Assembly (NCBI GenBank): GCA_029857875.1
Contig: JAOUGB010000055.1
Location: 1 to 9,640, forward strand
Length of the DNA stretch: 9,640 bases
From: Desulfobacteraceae bacterium
GTDB taxonomy: Bacteria > Desulfobacterota > Desulfobacteria > Desulfobacterales > UBA11574
Direction of reading: 5' to 3'
Shown piece by piece: positions 1 through 5,740 of this stretch; position 1 is the first letter of the stretch, and every line of letters begins with the position of its first letter. The position numbers and the translations under genes were made by a program. The notes beneath the pieces are model-generated. The model did no database searches. It had not been told where the DNA came from and saw nothing but the letters and a program-made list of their open reading frames with translations.

Positions 1-741
1 ACCGAATCCGCCGAATCCGCCGCCGCCGAAACCACCGCCGCCGCCCCATGAACCTCTTCTTCCACCCATGGAAGATAATAAAAGAAATAGCAAAAATGCT
101 CTTGGGTTTTTAATAAACAGAATTCCCATAATAATGAGAAACACGATGCCGATGATCATGGAAAGAGGACTGCCGGGTTCGCCCTTTCCTGTGGGCGGAG
201 TCCGGTAATTTATCAAGGGCATCCCTTCTATTTTAACGCCGGCATCTGCGGCAACTTTATTTGCCATTGCAAGGGTGGTTGCAAAAATACCGTTTGAGTA
301 ATCTCCTTTTCTGAAATAAGGGACCAACAAATCTCGGCCGATGCTGCCGACAAGGCTGTCCGGGAGCACACCTTCGAGTCCATACCCGACCTCGATTCTG
401 TACTTTCGGTCTTTCACGGAAATGAGGAACAGTACGCCGTTATCCTTTCCCTTCTGACCCAGTTTCCATTTATCATGGGCAATTGCTATTGAAAAGTCTT
501 CGATGGATTCGCCTTCGAGACTCAATATGGTCAAAACAACCATTTGCGCGGTTGTTTTTTGTTCAAGTTCCTGAAGATATCCGTTTAATCGGTTTTCTGT
601 AGCATCGTCGACAATGCCGGCCAAATCAACCACATATCTTTGCGGTTTATCCGGAATACCTGCCGACAAAGCAACAGATACAACCAGTAAAAAAATAATA
701 ACAGCGGCTATTAATGATTCAGGTTTAGTCCTTAATGCCAT
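1..741 (-). CDS. TPM-domain (YgcG-like) secreted or membrane-anchored protein, 3' end missing
   Basis: The reading frame is open from an ATG at 741 to the window edge, giving 247 residues without a stop. Residues 1-27 look like a signal peptide or signal anchor (hydrophobic run AAVIIFLLVVSVALSAG). Residues about 33-165 match the TPM domain (PF04536), with VVDLAGIVDDATENRLNGYL, a QMVVLTI strand, NGVLFLISVKDRKYRIEVGYGLEG and LVPYFRKGDYSNGI. A second hydrophobic segment lies at about 193-223, followed by a Gly/Phe-rich tail (GGGGGFGGGGFGGFG), which is typical of this family. Family knowledge: TPM proteins are extracytoplasmic and often lie beside LemA; proposed roles include acid phosphatase-like activity and assembly or repair of membrane complexes, and function here is unproven. 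The start overlaps the upstream gene by 17 nt, and GGGAG lies 9 nt before the ATG, suggesting coupled translation. Confidence 0.88.
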   Translation of the reverse strand, partial: MALRTKPESLIAAVIIFLLVVSVALSAGIPDKPQRYVVDLAGIVDDATENRLNGYLQELEQKTTAQMVVLTILSLEGESIEDFSIAIAHDKWKLGQKGKDNGVLFLISVKDRKYRIEVGYGLEGVLPDSLVGSIGRDLLVPYFRKGDYSNGIFATTLAMANKVAADAGVKIEGMPLINYRTPPTGKGEPGSPLSMIIGIVFLIIMGILFIKNPRAFLLFLLLSSMGGRRGSWGGGGGFGGGGFGGFG

Positions 742-1462
742 CCGTAATATCTCCCAGTTTCTCGATCGCAACATAGTAATCTTTAAAAATAGCGTTAAGC
801 TGTTTAATCATCAATTTTGTTTTTTGTTTTTTTTGCATTAAAACCGTTTTGAATACACTAGTATTAATACCGGTGATTTCTTCGAGAACGGTTAACGCAT
901 CGTCGTTTTTTATGGGAGGTTCCTTTCCAAGGATGAGGATAATGCCCCTGAAAAGGGGAATATATCCTGCAATGGTATTGACAAACAGGTCTGTGAGAAT
1001 TTTGGCATCACCGGAGGAAGAGAGATAGCCCTGCCTGAGGCCGATCAATCTGGCTTTCAGTTCTCTTTCGCACTGTAGCCTGAGATCCGATCTGTCGATC
1101 ACAAGATTCTGAAAGAGATCTTCTCCAAATATGGTTTCATGAAGCAACCGTATATTCAGAAACTCCATGGGAAATACATCAAGAGAATTCAGTATGTATT
1201 CCGGTGTCATAATCAGCGGTGATGCAATTCTTTTTTTACCATAGGTTTTCCCCAGCGGCGCCAGAAGTTCAAGAAATTTTAAATCCATGGCATGAAGAAC
1301 AAACACGGAATTGACATCTGATTTTACAGGATCGAAATCATCGGTTAATGCACTTCCGGTAATGGTTATGGAATGAATTTGATCTTTATGGTGTTTTAAC
1401 ACTTCATCCTGAAAGGGTTTAAACCTTTCAGCAGCCGCATGGTGTAACGTCGGCTCAGTCAT
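725..1462 (-). CDS. uncharacterised protein with a degenerate nucleotidyltransferase-like motif
   Basis: I do not recognise a named family for this 245-residue protein. The start is set at the ATG at 1462 because AAGGAGG lies 5 nt upstream; an in-frame start at 1516 would overlap the preceding gene and has no such site. Residues about 30-55 (SITITGSALTDDFDPVKSDV, then N) resemble the nucleotidyltransferase-fold signature, a Gly-Ser pair followed about 12 residues on by D-h-D/E. The second acidic position is Asn51, so if the homology is real the site looks incomplete. The rest is predicted mostly helical, with a hydrophobic stretch at about 177-195 (FVNTIAGYIPLFRGIILIL) and a Lys-rich region (MQKKQKTKLMIKQL) near the C-terminus. 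No signal peptide is seen. It lies 14 nt after the phosphopantetheinyl transferase and overlaps the TPM gene, so it is probably co-expressed with both. Confidence 0.8.
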   Translation of the reverse strand: MTEPTLHHAAAERFKPFQDEVLKHHKDQIHSITITGSALTDDFDPVKSDVNSVFVLHAMDLKFLELLAPLGKTYGKKRIASPLIMTPEYILNSLDVFPMEFLNIRLLHETIFGEDLFQNLVIDRSDLRLQCERELKARLIGLRQGYLSSSGDAKILTDLFVNTIAGYIPLFRGIILILGKEPPIKNDDALTVLEEITGINTSVFKTVLMQKKQKTKLMIKQLNAIFKDYYVAIEKLGDITDGIKD

Positions 1463-1467
1463 GTAAA

Positions 1468-1474
1468 CCTCCTT
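1468..1474 (-). promoter_or_regulatory. strong ribosome binding site deciding the start of the gene at 725-1462
   Basis: The minus strand reads AAGGAGG five bases before the ATG at 1462. It is nearly a full anti-16S match and sits just beyond the stop codon of the upstream phosphopantetheinyl transferase (1477-1479). It favours the 1462 start over the longer frame. Confidence 0.85.
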
Positions 1475-1476
1475 GT

Positions 1477-2127
1477 TTATTGAATGGGCAAAGAAGTGTC
1501 CGTAAAAAAGGCCCATTCCACATCAACATTATTTTTAACCACCGATGCAATATGCCCGTTGAAAAAAAAATGTTCTACAACCCAATTATGTTCTCTGTAA
1601 TTTACAACAAGCTGCCGATCGTCGATGATTCGCTTTATCCGGCATTTTAACAAATCCCGGATACCGGTGCCTGAAGCCTTGAGTACCGATTCTTTGGAGG
1701 TCCAGTATCGAAAAAAAAGGGCAATTTTATCGGTATCTGAAAGCCCCCATTCGCTCTCGCGGGCAGTTTTTCTGTAAAGCGCCTCTTTAAAGGGACGAAT
1801 TTTTTCCAAATCAATGCCGATCCTTTCCCGGGCAATGACTCCAGCGACATATTCGGTCTTGTGTGTTACAGACCAGTAATTTCCATTAAAGGGCAGAGGA
1901 ACACCATTTTCATTTTTTTTAAGATCACCGAGTTGAATTTGACGCTTTTGTGCGGATATTTCAAGAGCCCTTCTGGCATGTCTGCTAAGAAAGGTAACTT
2001 TTTCTCTACCCGTAAGCTGCTGTTTTTGATTTGGAACAGCAAGAATGACCGGACAAATCAAACGCTTTTGCAAGGCATCCAAGATAATAAGACTCCATTT
2101 ATACTGATATGCTGACTTTGATATCAA
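1477..2127 (-). CDS. 4'-phosphopantetheinyl transferase superfamily protein (Sfp-type)
   Basis: This 216-residue protein has the signature motifs of Sfp/Gsp-type phosphopantetheinyl transferases. They are NGNYWSVTHK at about 81-90 (position of the conserved SHS-like motif, His89), GIDLEKIRP at about 104-112 (Asp106 and Glu108, metal binding) and WTSKESVLKASG at about 142-153 (the F/W-x-x-K-E-x-x-x-K motif with Lys145, Glu146 and Lys150). The family moves the phosphopantetheine arm of CoA onto a serine of carrier proteins in fatty-acid, polyketide or non-ribosomal peptide synthesis. Length fits the family. No synthase or carrier protein is adjacent, so the partner cannot be read from context. 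The start is uncertain: the first possible codon is TTG at 2127, there is no convincing ribosome binding site, and no ATG occurs before the conserved region. It appears to head a three-gene group with the two genes below it. Confidence 0.88.
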   Translation of the reverse strand: MISKSAYQYKWSLIILDALQKRLICPVILAVPNQKQQLTGREKVTFLSRHARRALEISAQKRQIQLGDLKKNENGVPLPFNGNYWSVTHKTEYVAGVIARERIGIDLEKIRPFKEALYRKTARESEWGLSDTDKIALFFRYWTSKESVLKASGTGIRDLLKCRIKRIIDDRQLVVNYREHNWVVEHFFFNGHIASVVKNNVDVEWAFFTDTSLPIQ

Positions 2128-2143
2128 AACACAAAAAAGTTAC

Positions 2144-2270
2144 AAGTGCCTAAAGTGAGCTAAAGTGAGCTAAAATTAAGGAATTTTTTGGTCAATTATA
2201 TATTGATGACAGCGCGTTAGCGCTACCTCAACTTTAGGCACTTTAGATCACTTCAAACTTTAGGCACTTA
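2144..2270. repeat. imperfect inverted repeat of AAGTGCCTAAAGT units around a central hairpin
   Basis: The gap between rsmI and the phosphopantetheinyl transferase holds a left arm (2144-2174) with AAGTGCC followed by two tandem copies of TAAAGTGAGC (2151-2170). A right arm (2231-2270) reads, on the opposite strand, AAGTGCCTAAAGT, AAGTGATC and AAGTGCCTAAAGT again. A perfect small hairpin, AGCGC-GTTA-GCGCT, lies between them at about 2212-2225. I infer a dispersed intergenic repeat that may also act as a transcript end or processing site after rsmI. There is no clear T-run, so I do not call it an intrinsic terminator. Confidence 0.7.
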
Positions 2271-2281
2271 ATAGAAGGCTT

Positions 2282-3178
2282 CTACTCTTTTCCCTTTGAG
2301 CGTTCAGCTTTGAGCTTCAGAGCATTTTCATACACCCTGTTTCTAGAAAGGCCGTATTTTTTGGCAATAATTCTGGAAGCCTCAGATATTTTGCATCCTT
2401 TTTTACCCAGTGCTTCAATCAATTCAGCGCGTATGACGTCCTCTGAAACTTCTTTATTTTCTTCACAGCCTTTCACAAGAAGCGTGCATTCACCTTTTAC
2501 AGCCGGGCGATGGGATAACGTATCTTTAAGTTCGGACAAACGGCCTCTTAAAAATTCTTCGTGCAGTTTGGTCATCTCTCTGCAAAGAACACCATATCTG
2601 TCTCCCATGACATCGGCAAGTTCTTCCATAAAAGCCAAAATACGTCCAGGATTTTCATAAAATATAAGGGTTCTTTTTTCATCGGCAAGTTCTTGAAGCT
2701 GTTTGAGTCGTTTTGCCTTTTTCTTGGCACAAAACCCGATAAAAATAAAGGAATCGGTGGGCAGCCCGGAAATGCTGAGTGCAGCAATACCAGCAAAAGC
2801 GCCGGGGATGGGTATGACCTTTATACCCTTTTCAACGGCACTTTGAAGAAGCATATAGCCTGGGTCCGAAACGGTGGGTGTACCGGCATTGGACACCAGC
2901 GCTATGGATGATCCGGATTCTATCCGTTCAATTAATTGCGGTGTTCGCTCTTTTTCATTATGCTCATGGTAAGAAACTAGGTGGCTCTTGATATTGTGGT
3001 ATTTCAGAAGCTTTCCCGTATGTCGTGTATCCTCTGCAGCGATAAGATCAACCTGGTCAAGGACATTTAGCGCTCTTAGGGTGATATCGTGCATGTTTCC
3101 GATAGGAGTGGCCACAACATAAAGTGTTCCCTTACTTGGTGTGTTTTTTGTGCTATCCGTAGGCGAGTTCAAAGGCAT
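2282..3178 (-). CDS. rsmI: 16S rRNA (cytidine-1402 2'-O)-methyltransferase RsmI
   Basis: The 298-residue product carries the tetrapyrrole-methylase-fold signatures of RsmI. These are GTLYVVATPIGNMHDITLRA at about 17-36, AAEDTRHTGKLL at 48-58, the Gly-rich SAM-site segment LVSNAGTPTVSDPG at 94-107, GLPTDSFIFIGF at 138-149 and FYENPGRI at 173-180. A C-terminal helical region (ISEASRIIAKKYGLSRNRVY) resembles the small HTH-like tail of the family. The enzyme methylates the ribose of C1402 in 16S rRNA and thereby tunes decoding. Compared with well-known members it has Asn in place of Asp in the LVSDAGTP motif. Length is slightly above the usual 270-290. The ATG overlaps the end of yraN by 26 nt, and no strong ribosome binding site is seen, which suggests coupling. 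It is the last gene of the long translation operon. Confidence 0.95.
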   Translation of the reverse strand: MPLNSPTDSTKNTPSKGTLYVVATPIGNMHDITLRALNVLDQVDLIAAEDTRHTGKLLKYHNIKSHLVSYHEHNEKERTPQLIERIESGSSIALVSNAGTPTVSDPGYMLLQSAVEKGIKVIPIPGAFAGIAALSISGLPTDSFIFIGFCAKKKAKRLKQLQELADEKRTLIFYENPGRILAFMEELADVMGDRYGVLCREMTKLHEEFLRGRLSELKDTLSHRPAVKGECTLLVKGCEENKEVSEDVIRAELIEALGKKGCKISEASRIIAKKYGLSRNRVYENALKLKAERSKGKE

Positions 3179-3524
3179 TTTTTATGATCTCTATCTGGGA
3201 ATTCTCTTTTGCTGAACTTAGTGCAACAACATCAAATCTTGCTTTGACATGGGTCTGCTTTGTGGCTTTGAGATAGTAAAGGGCAACCATGGAAATTTTA
3301 CGTTGTTTTTTGGGCGTTACCGCCCATTTAGGGTTCCCGAATATATGGGTTTTTCTGGCCTTGACTTCAACAAAAACCAGAGTCCCCTTTTCTTTGGCAA
3401 TAATATCTATTTCTCCAATTTTGTTTCGATAATTCTGCTCCAAAATTTTATATCCGTTTTTTTTAAGATAGCGAACGGCCAAGAACTCACTTTCTTTACC
3501 GAATTGCTGCCGGTTATTTAGCAT
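3153..3524 (-). CDS. yraN: YraN family (UPF0102) predicted nuclease-fold protein
   Basis: The 123-residue product matches the YraN/UPF0102 family in length and motifs. The N-terminal region has GKESEFLAVRYLKKNGYKIL, followed by NYRNKIGEIDIIAKEKGTLVF at about 31-51 and VEVKARKTHIFG. Asp40, Glu53 and Lys55 sit where the restriction-endonuclease-like D...ExK site is expected. The family resembles Holliday-junction resolvases in fold, but its cellular role is not established. The ATG at 3524 is supported by AAAGGTG about 5 nt upstream. It follows rnhB after 104 nt and overlaps rsmI by 26 nt; this neighbourhood is common in bacteria. Confidence 0.93.
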   Translation of the reverse strand: MLNNRQQFGKESEFLAVRYLKKNGYKILEQNYRNKIGEIDIIAKEKGTLVFVEVKARKTHIFGNPKWAVTPKKQRKISMVALYYLKATKQTHVKARFDVVALSSAKENSQIEIIKNAFELAYG

Positions 3525-3628
3525 TTTGGCACCTTTATCGTTTTACGAAATGGAACTCAGATACTAAATACTCAAGTTTCTCACTCCAATAGAGCATAGA
3601 AACTGAAGTTAATATATAGCCAAAGGGA

Positions 3629-4237
3629 TTACAGGTGTTCCTTAACCCCTCTGAAACTTTTTCTGTGAATCGGACAGCAGCCGAATTTTTGGATCGCTTT
3701 TTTATGTGCCTTTGTGGGGTATCCTTTGTGTTTTGAAAATCCAAACTGAGGGTAATCCTGGTGGTATCTCTCCATCAGTCTATCACGGGTCACTTTTGCA
3801 ATGATTGACGCAGCTGCAATGGAAACACTAAGGGCATCACCCTTAGGTATCGCCTCCTGTGGCAGAGCTGACGAGATCAAAAATGTGCCGTCGATGAGCA
3901 GGCAATCCGGCTGGGGGGCAAGATTTTCAACTGCCATAGCCATGGACAGGAGAGCTGCTTGAAGGATGTTGATACGATCTATTTCAAACGGGTCAACAAT
4001 TCCAATCCCAACGGAAACGGCAAAATCGTATATTTTTTCGTAAAGGTAACAACGTTTTTTGGGAGTTAATTTTTTTGAATCGGATACTCCGGGAATCTGC
4101 AAAGAAATCGGAATAATAACCGCCGCAGAAACCACCGGTCCAGCCAGGGGTCCCCGGCCGGCTTCATCAATACCTGCAATTCTTGAAAAGCCTTTTTGAA
4201 AAGCTTTTTTTTCGAATAACCACAGGTCTGGTTCCAT
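3629..4237 (-). CDS. rnhB: ribonuclease HII
   Basis: The 202-residue product has all type-2 RNase H signatures. [14 protein letters not shown] at 22-35 supplies Asp24 and Glu25, LLIDGTF at 113-119 supplies Asp116, and [20 protein letters not shown] at about 132-151 supplies Asp134; together these form the two-metal site. The C-terminal [17 protein letters not shown] segment is also conserved. The enzyme cuts 5' to ribonucleotides in DNA-RNA hybrids and removes misincorporated ribonucleotides from the chromosome. Length is normal. The ATG at 4237 has no good ribosome binding site. The gene is set apart from rplS by about 300 nt of repeat DNA, so it may need its own promoter (see the candidate at 4248-4274). 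Confidence 0.95.
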   Translation of the reverse strand: MEPDLWLFEKKAFQKGFSRIAGIDEAGRGPLAGPVVSAAVIIPISLQIPGVSDSKKLTPKKRCYLYEKIYDFAVSVGIGIVDPFEIDRINILQAALLSMAMAVENLAPQPDCLLIDGTFLISSALPQEAIPKGDALSVSIAAASIIAKVTRDRLMERYHQDYPQFGFSKHKGYPTKAHKKAIQKFGCCPIHRKSFRGVKEHL

Positions 4238-4247
4238 GAGTTCTAGG

Positions 4248-4274
4248 CAGATAACAACCTGAATGTATTGTCAA
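4248..4274 (-). promoter_or_regulatory. weak candidate promoter for rnhB-yraN-rsmI
   Basis: The minus strand has a perfect TTGACA (4269-4274) followed after 15 nt by TATCTG (4248-4253). The spacing is shorter than the preferred 17 and the -10 box is poor. A start here would give an almost leaderless rnhB mRNA. It is listed because the repeat elements upstream may separate these genes from the main operon transcript. Confidence 0.25.
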
Positions 4275-4313
4275 TTAGCTGAGGACAGGGAAGTATCACT
4301 TGCAAAAAATTAA

Positions 4314-4355
4314 TTATCCATAGAGCGATTTAACAAATAAAAACATCCCGGCCCT
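4314..4355 (+). repeat. 42-bp solo end of the inverted-repeat element found at 9015-9403
   Basis: These 42 bases match 9361-9402 at 38 positions in the same orientation; both begin TTATCCAT and share the block AGCGATTTAACAAATAAAAA. In the other copy this block forms the right arm of a long inverted repeat. Here no matching left arm is present upstream (4238-4313), so it looks like a truncated or one-ended copy. It ends about 8 bp before a second, unrelated fold-back element. Confidence 0.8.
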
Positions 4356-4363
4356 CAAATTAA

Positions 4364-4544
4364 CTAGTGCCCATCCAAGATAAGGGAAGACACCATTGAG
4401 TGTCCGATTCATAAATGAGAGTTTTTTTCGTTGGGCAAGGCCGCACAAGGGTTTTCGGTGAGGCGTACAATTAGTACTCCGTAGCCGGAAACCCGCGGAG
4501 AACGAAGACCAACGGGAAAAAGACCATTTATGGATGGACACTAA
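4364..4544. mobile_element. MITE-like nested fold-back element downstream of rplS
   Basis: The outer ends match as inverted repeats: CTAGTGCCCATCCA at 4364-4377 against the complement of 4531-4544 (TTAGTGTCCATCCA), 12 of 14. A second left-end-like copy at 4399-4435 pairs over about 35 bp with 4508-4542, sharing AGTGTCC, CATAAATG, TTTTT and CGTTGG. A further inner hairpin pairs 4449-4468 with 4474-4494 around AATTA. There is no coding capacity. The right terminus overlaps the rplS stop codon (4541-4543). I infer a small non-autonomous element or a mobile structured repeat. Read on the minus strand it could fold just after rplS and act as a terminator or mRNA-stabilising structure. No clear target-site duplication is visible. 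Confidence 0.68.
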
Positions 4545-4888
4545 TTGATACGACGTTCCTTTATTCTTGCCGCTTTGCCCCTTAGCTTGCGCAGATAATA
4601 GATTTTTGACCGGCGCACACGTCCGTGAGTAATGACCTCTATTTTTTCAATCACAGGGGAATGCAGTGGGAAAATGCGTTCAACCCCTATGCCGTATGAA
4701 ACCTTCCGAACGGTAAATGTCGCATGGGCTCCGCCGCCCCGTTTGCTGATCACAACGCCTTGAAAAGCCTGGATACGCTCCTTTTCACCTTCTTTTATCT
4801 TTACATGAACTTTAACGGTATCTCCTGTGGCAAAACTAGGCAAATCAAGCCGCATCATCTCTCTTTGTAGCTGATCTAATCTTTCCAT
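4541..4888 (-). CDS. rplS: 50S ribosomal protein L19
   Basis: The 115-residue product is full length and matches bL19 throughout. Conserved stretches are [20 protein letters not shown] at about 20-39, [20 protein letters not shown] at 41-60, [20 protein letters not shown] at 67-86 and the basic end [16 protein letters not shown]19 lies at the 30S-50S interface of the large subunit. The ATG at 4888 has a clear AGGAGA site about 6 nt upstream. It normally follows trmD closely; here 309 nt of repeat-bearing DNA lie between it and the upstream methyltransferase, and another 303-nt repeat region lies after it. Its stop codon falls inside the terminal repeat of the element at 4364-4544. Confidence 0.97.
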   Translation of the reverse strand: MERLDQLQREMMRLDLPSFATGDTVKVHVKIKEGEKERIQAFQGVVISKRGGGAHATFTVRKVSYGIGVERIFPLHSPVIEKIEVITHGRVRRSKIYYLRKLRGKAARIKERRIN

Positions 4889-4925
4889 ATTTATCTCCTA
4901 AATAACATATTACATGAACCTTGCA

Positions 4926-5050
4926 CAGACAATCTTGAAATATTAGAAAAAATAAACTATTTTAATTGGTTACATATTGTTCCTGTAACATTTCTCTTTT
5001 ACCTGGCTGGTACTTTCGGAATACTGCCATTATTACTTCAAGATTGTCTG
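4926..5050. repeat. 14-bp perfect inverted repeat pair in the rplS leader
   Basis: CAGACAATCTTGAA at 4926-4939 is exactly inverted at 5037-5050, enclosing 97 nt. The enclosed segment contains a smaller GTTAC/GTAAC stem and, on the minus strand, a 22-codon frame (4962-5030) without a ribosome binding site. Together with the adjacent hairpin it fills most of the 309-nt gap (4889-5197) between rplS and the upstream methyltransferase. It may be an inserted repeat or part of the rplS mRNA leader. Confidence 0.65.
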
Positions 5051-5059
5051 CCCTCCGGG

Positions 5060-5157
5060 AGCGCCGATTTCACCGCATCTGCTGTGTTGAAGGGCATTTG
5101 CGGTAGTACACTACAGCTGCATGTCCTTCGCCTTGCATATGCGGCGAACTCGACGCT
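5060..5157. repeat. 98-nt imperfect fold-back hairpin
   Basis: The arms pair from AGCG (5060-5063) with CGCT (5154-5157) inward to GTAGT-AC-ACTAC at 5103-5114. Complementary blocks include CCGCAT, TGC, GAAGG and CAT, with scattered mismatches. It begins 9 nt after the right copy of the 14-bp inverted repeat, and the two may be one unit. A 43-codon minus-strand frame (5038-5169) crosses it, but that frame lacks a ribosome binding site and is most likely a by-product of the repeat. Confidence 0.7.
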
Positions 5158-5197
5158 TACAAAATTCATGTTTTAATTCAATCCCAATTGTATTTTA

Positions 5198-5740
5198 TTA
5201 TCTTTTCCCAAAAACTCTGTCGAGGATGACCGCTGCAGCGGACCTCACAGACAGGTGATTGTAATCTGTATTCCCTAAGACTGGATCAAGAACGTAGTCG
5301 GCCTCAGCCATAAAATTTTCTGAAAGCCCCCATCCGGTACCCAGTATTAAGAGATACAAGGACCCATCTTGCAACATCTCATGGAACCGTTTAAAACTTA
5401 TATTGCGGGGGCTGTGACCGGCGCTGGTTACAACCGTTTTCGGAGAATCTCCGCCATTTTTACGTATATGCTCTATAACCTCATTCAGAGAATTTTTAAT
5501 GACGATCAGTTTCAGCGCTTCTTTTCGTTTTGGATTATATGTCGCGCCTGTTCCTTCTATCCAATGTGAAACAATCTTTTCAACCAGTTCTTTTTGGTCA
5601 GAAAGCGGTGTTACCACATAAAATGACCGTACGCCATATGTCTTTGCTGATCTGGATATATCATGCAGATCAAGGTTCGTTATCGCAGAAGCGATAATTT
5701 CGCCATGCTTATTGACCACCGGATAGTGCACCAGGGCCAT
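5198..5740 (-). CDS. SPOUT-class RNA methyltransferase (PF09936 / TM1570-like)
   Basis: From the ATG at 5740 this is a 180-residue protein. The N-terminus (LVHYPVVNKHGEIIASAITN, LDLHDISRSAKTYGVRSFYV) and the C-terminal knot-like segment (LILGTGWGLSENFMAEADYV, LDPVLGNTDYNHLSVRSAAA) match the SAM-dependent RNA methyltransferase family found next to, and sometimes fused with, TrmD. The Gly-rich LGTGWGLS loop (about 133-140) and the HLSVRSAAA helix would form the SAM pocket of the trefoil knot. The RNA substrate is not known for the family; neighbours suggest tRNA or rRNA. The start is uncertain: the frame is open to a GTG at 5779, but that would overlap trmD by 71 nt, against 32 nt for the ATG, and neither has a clear ribosome binding site. 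Confidence 0.88.
   Translation of the reverse strand: MALVHYPVVNKHGEIIASAITNLDLHDISRSAKTYGVRSFYVVTPLSDQKELVEKIVSHWIEGTGATYNPKRKEALKLIVIKNSLNEVIEHIRKNGGDSPKTVVTSAGHSPRNISFKRFHEMLQDGSLYLLILGTGWGLSENFMAEADYVLDPVLGNTDYNHLSVRSAAAVILDRVFGKR

Noticed and set aside
1..50. CCGCCG-rich tract at the left edge as a tandem repeat or CRISPR-like sequence
   Set aside because: It is in frame and encodes the Gly/Phe-rich tail typical of TPM-domain proteins, so protein composition explains it.
2272..2284. Palindrome TAGAAGGCTTCTA at the rsmI stop codon as a terminator
   Set aside because: A six-base arm with one central base cannot form a stable hairpin loop and no T-run follows.
2875..2900. Asn for Asp in the RsmI LVSDAGTP motif as a sign of an inactive enzyme
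   Set aside because: All other motifs are intact and the position is not known to me as catalytic; probably lineage variation.
3575..3604. 7-bp stem AGTTTCT/AGAAACT with a 16-nt loop in the rnhB-yraN gap
   Set aside because: The stem is short and the loop long, with no T-run and no second copy in the window; it could be chance, although the 104-nt gap is larger than neighbouring ones.
4314..4541. Minus-strand 75-codon open frame after rplS
   Set aside because: It lies entirely within the fold-back element and solo repeat, and its translation shows no family features.
5038..5169. Minus-strand 43-codon frame, and a 22-codon frame at 4962-5030
   Set aside because: Neither has a ribosome binding site and both follow the hairpin and inverted repeat; the open frames are explained by the repeat sequence.
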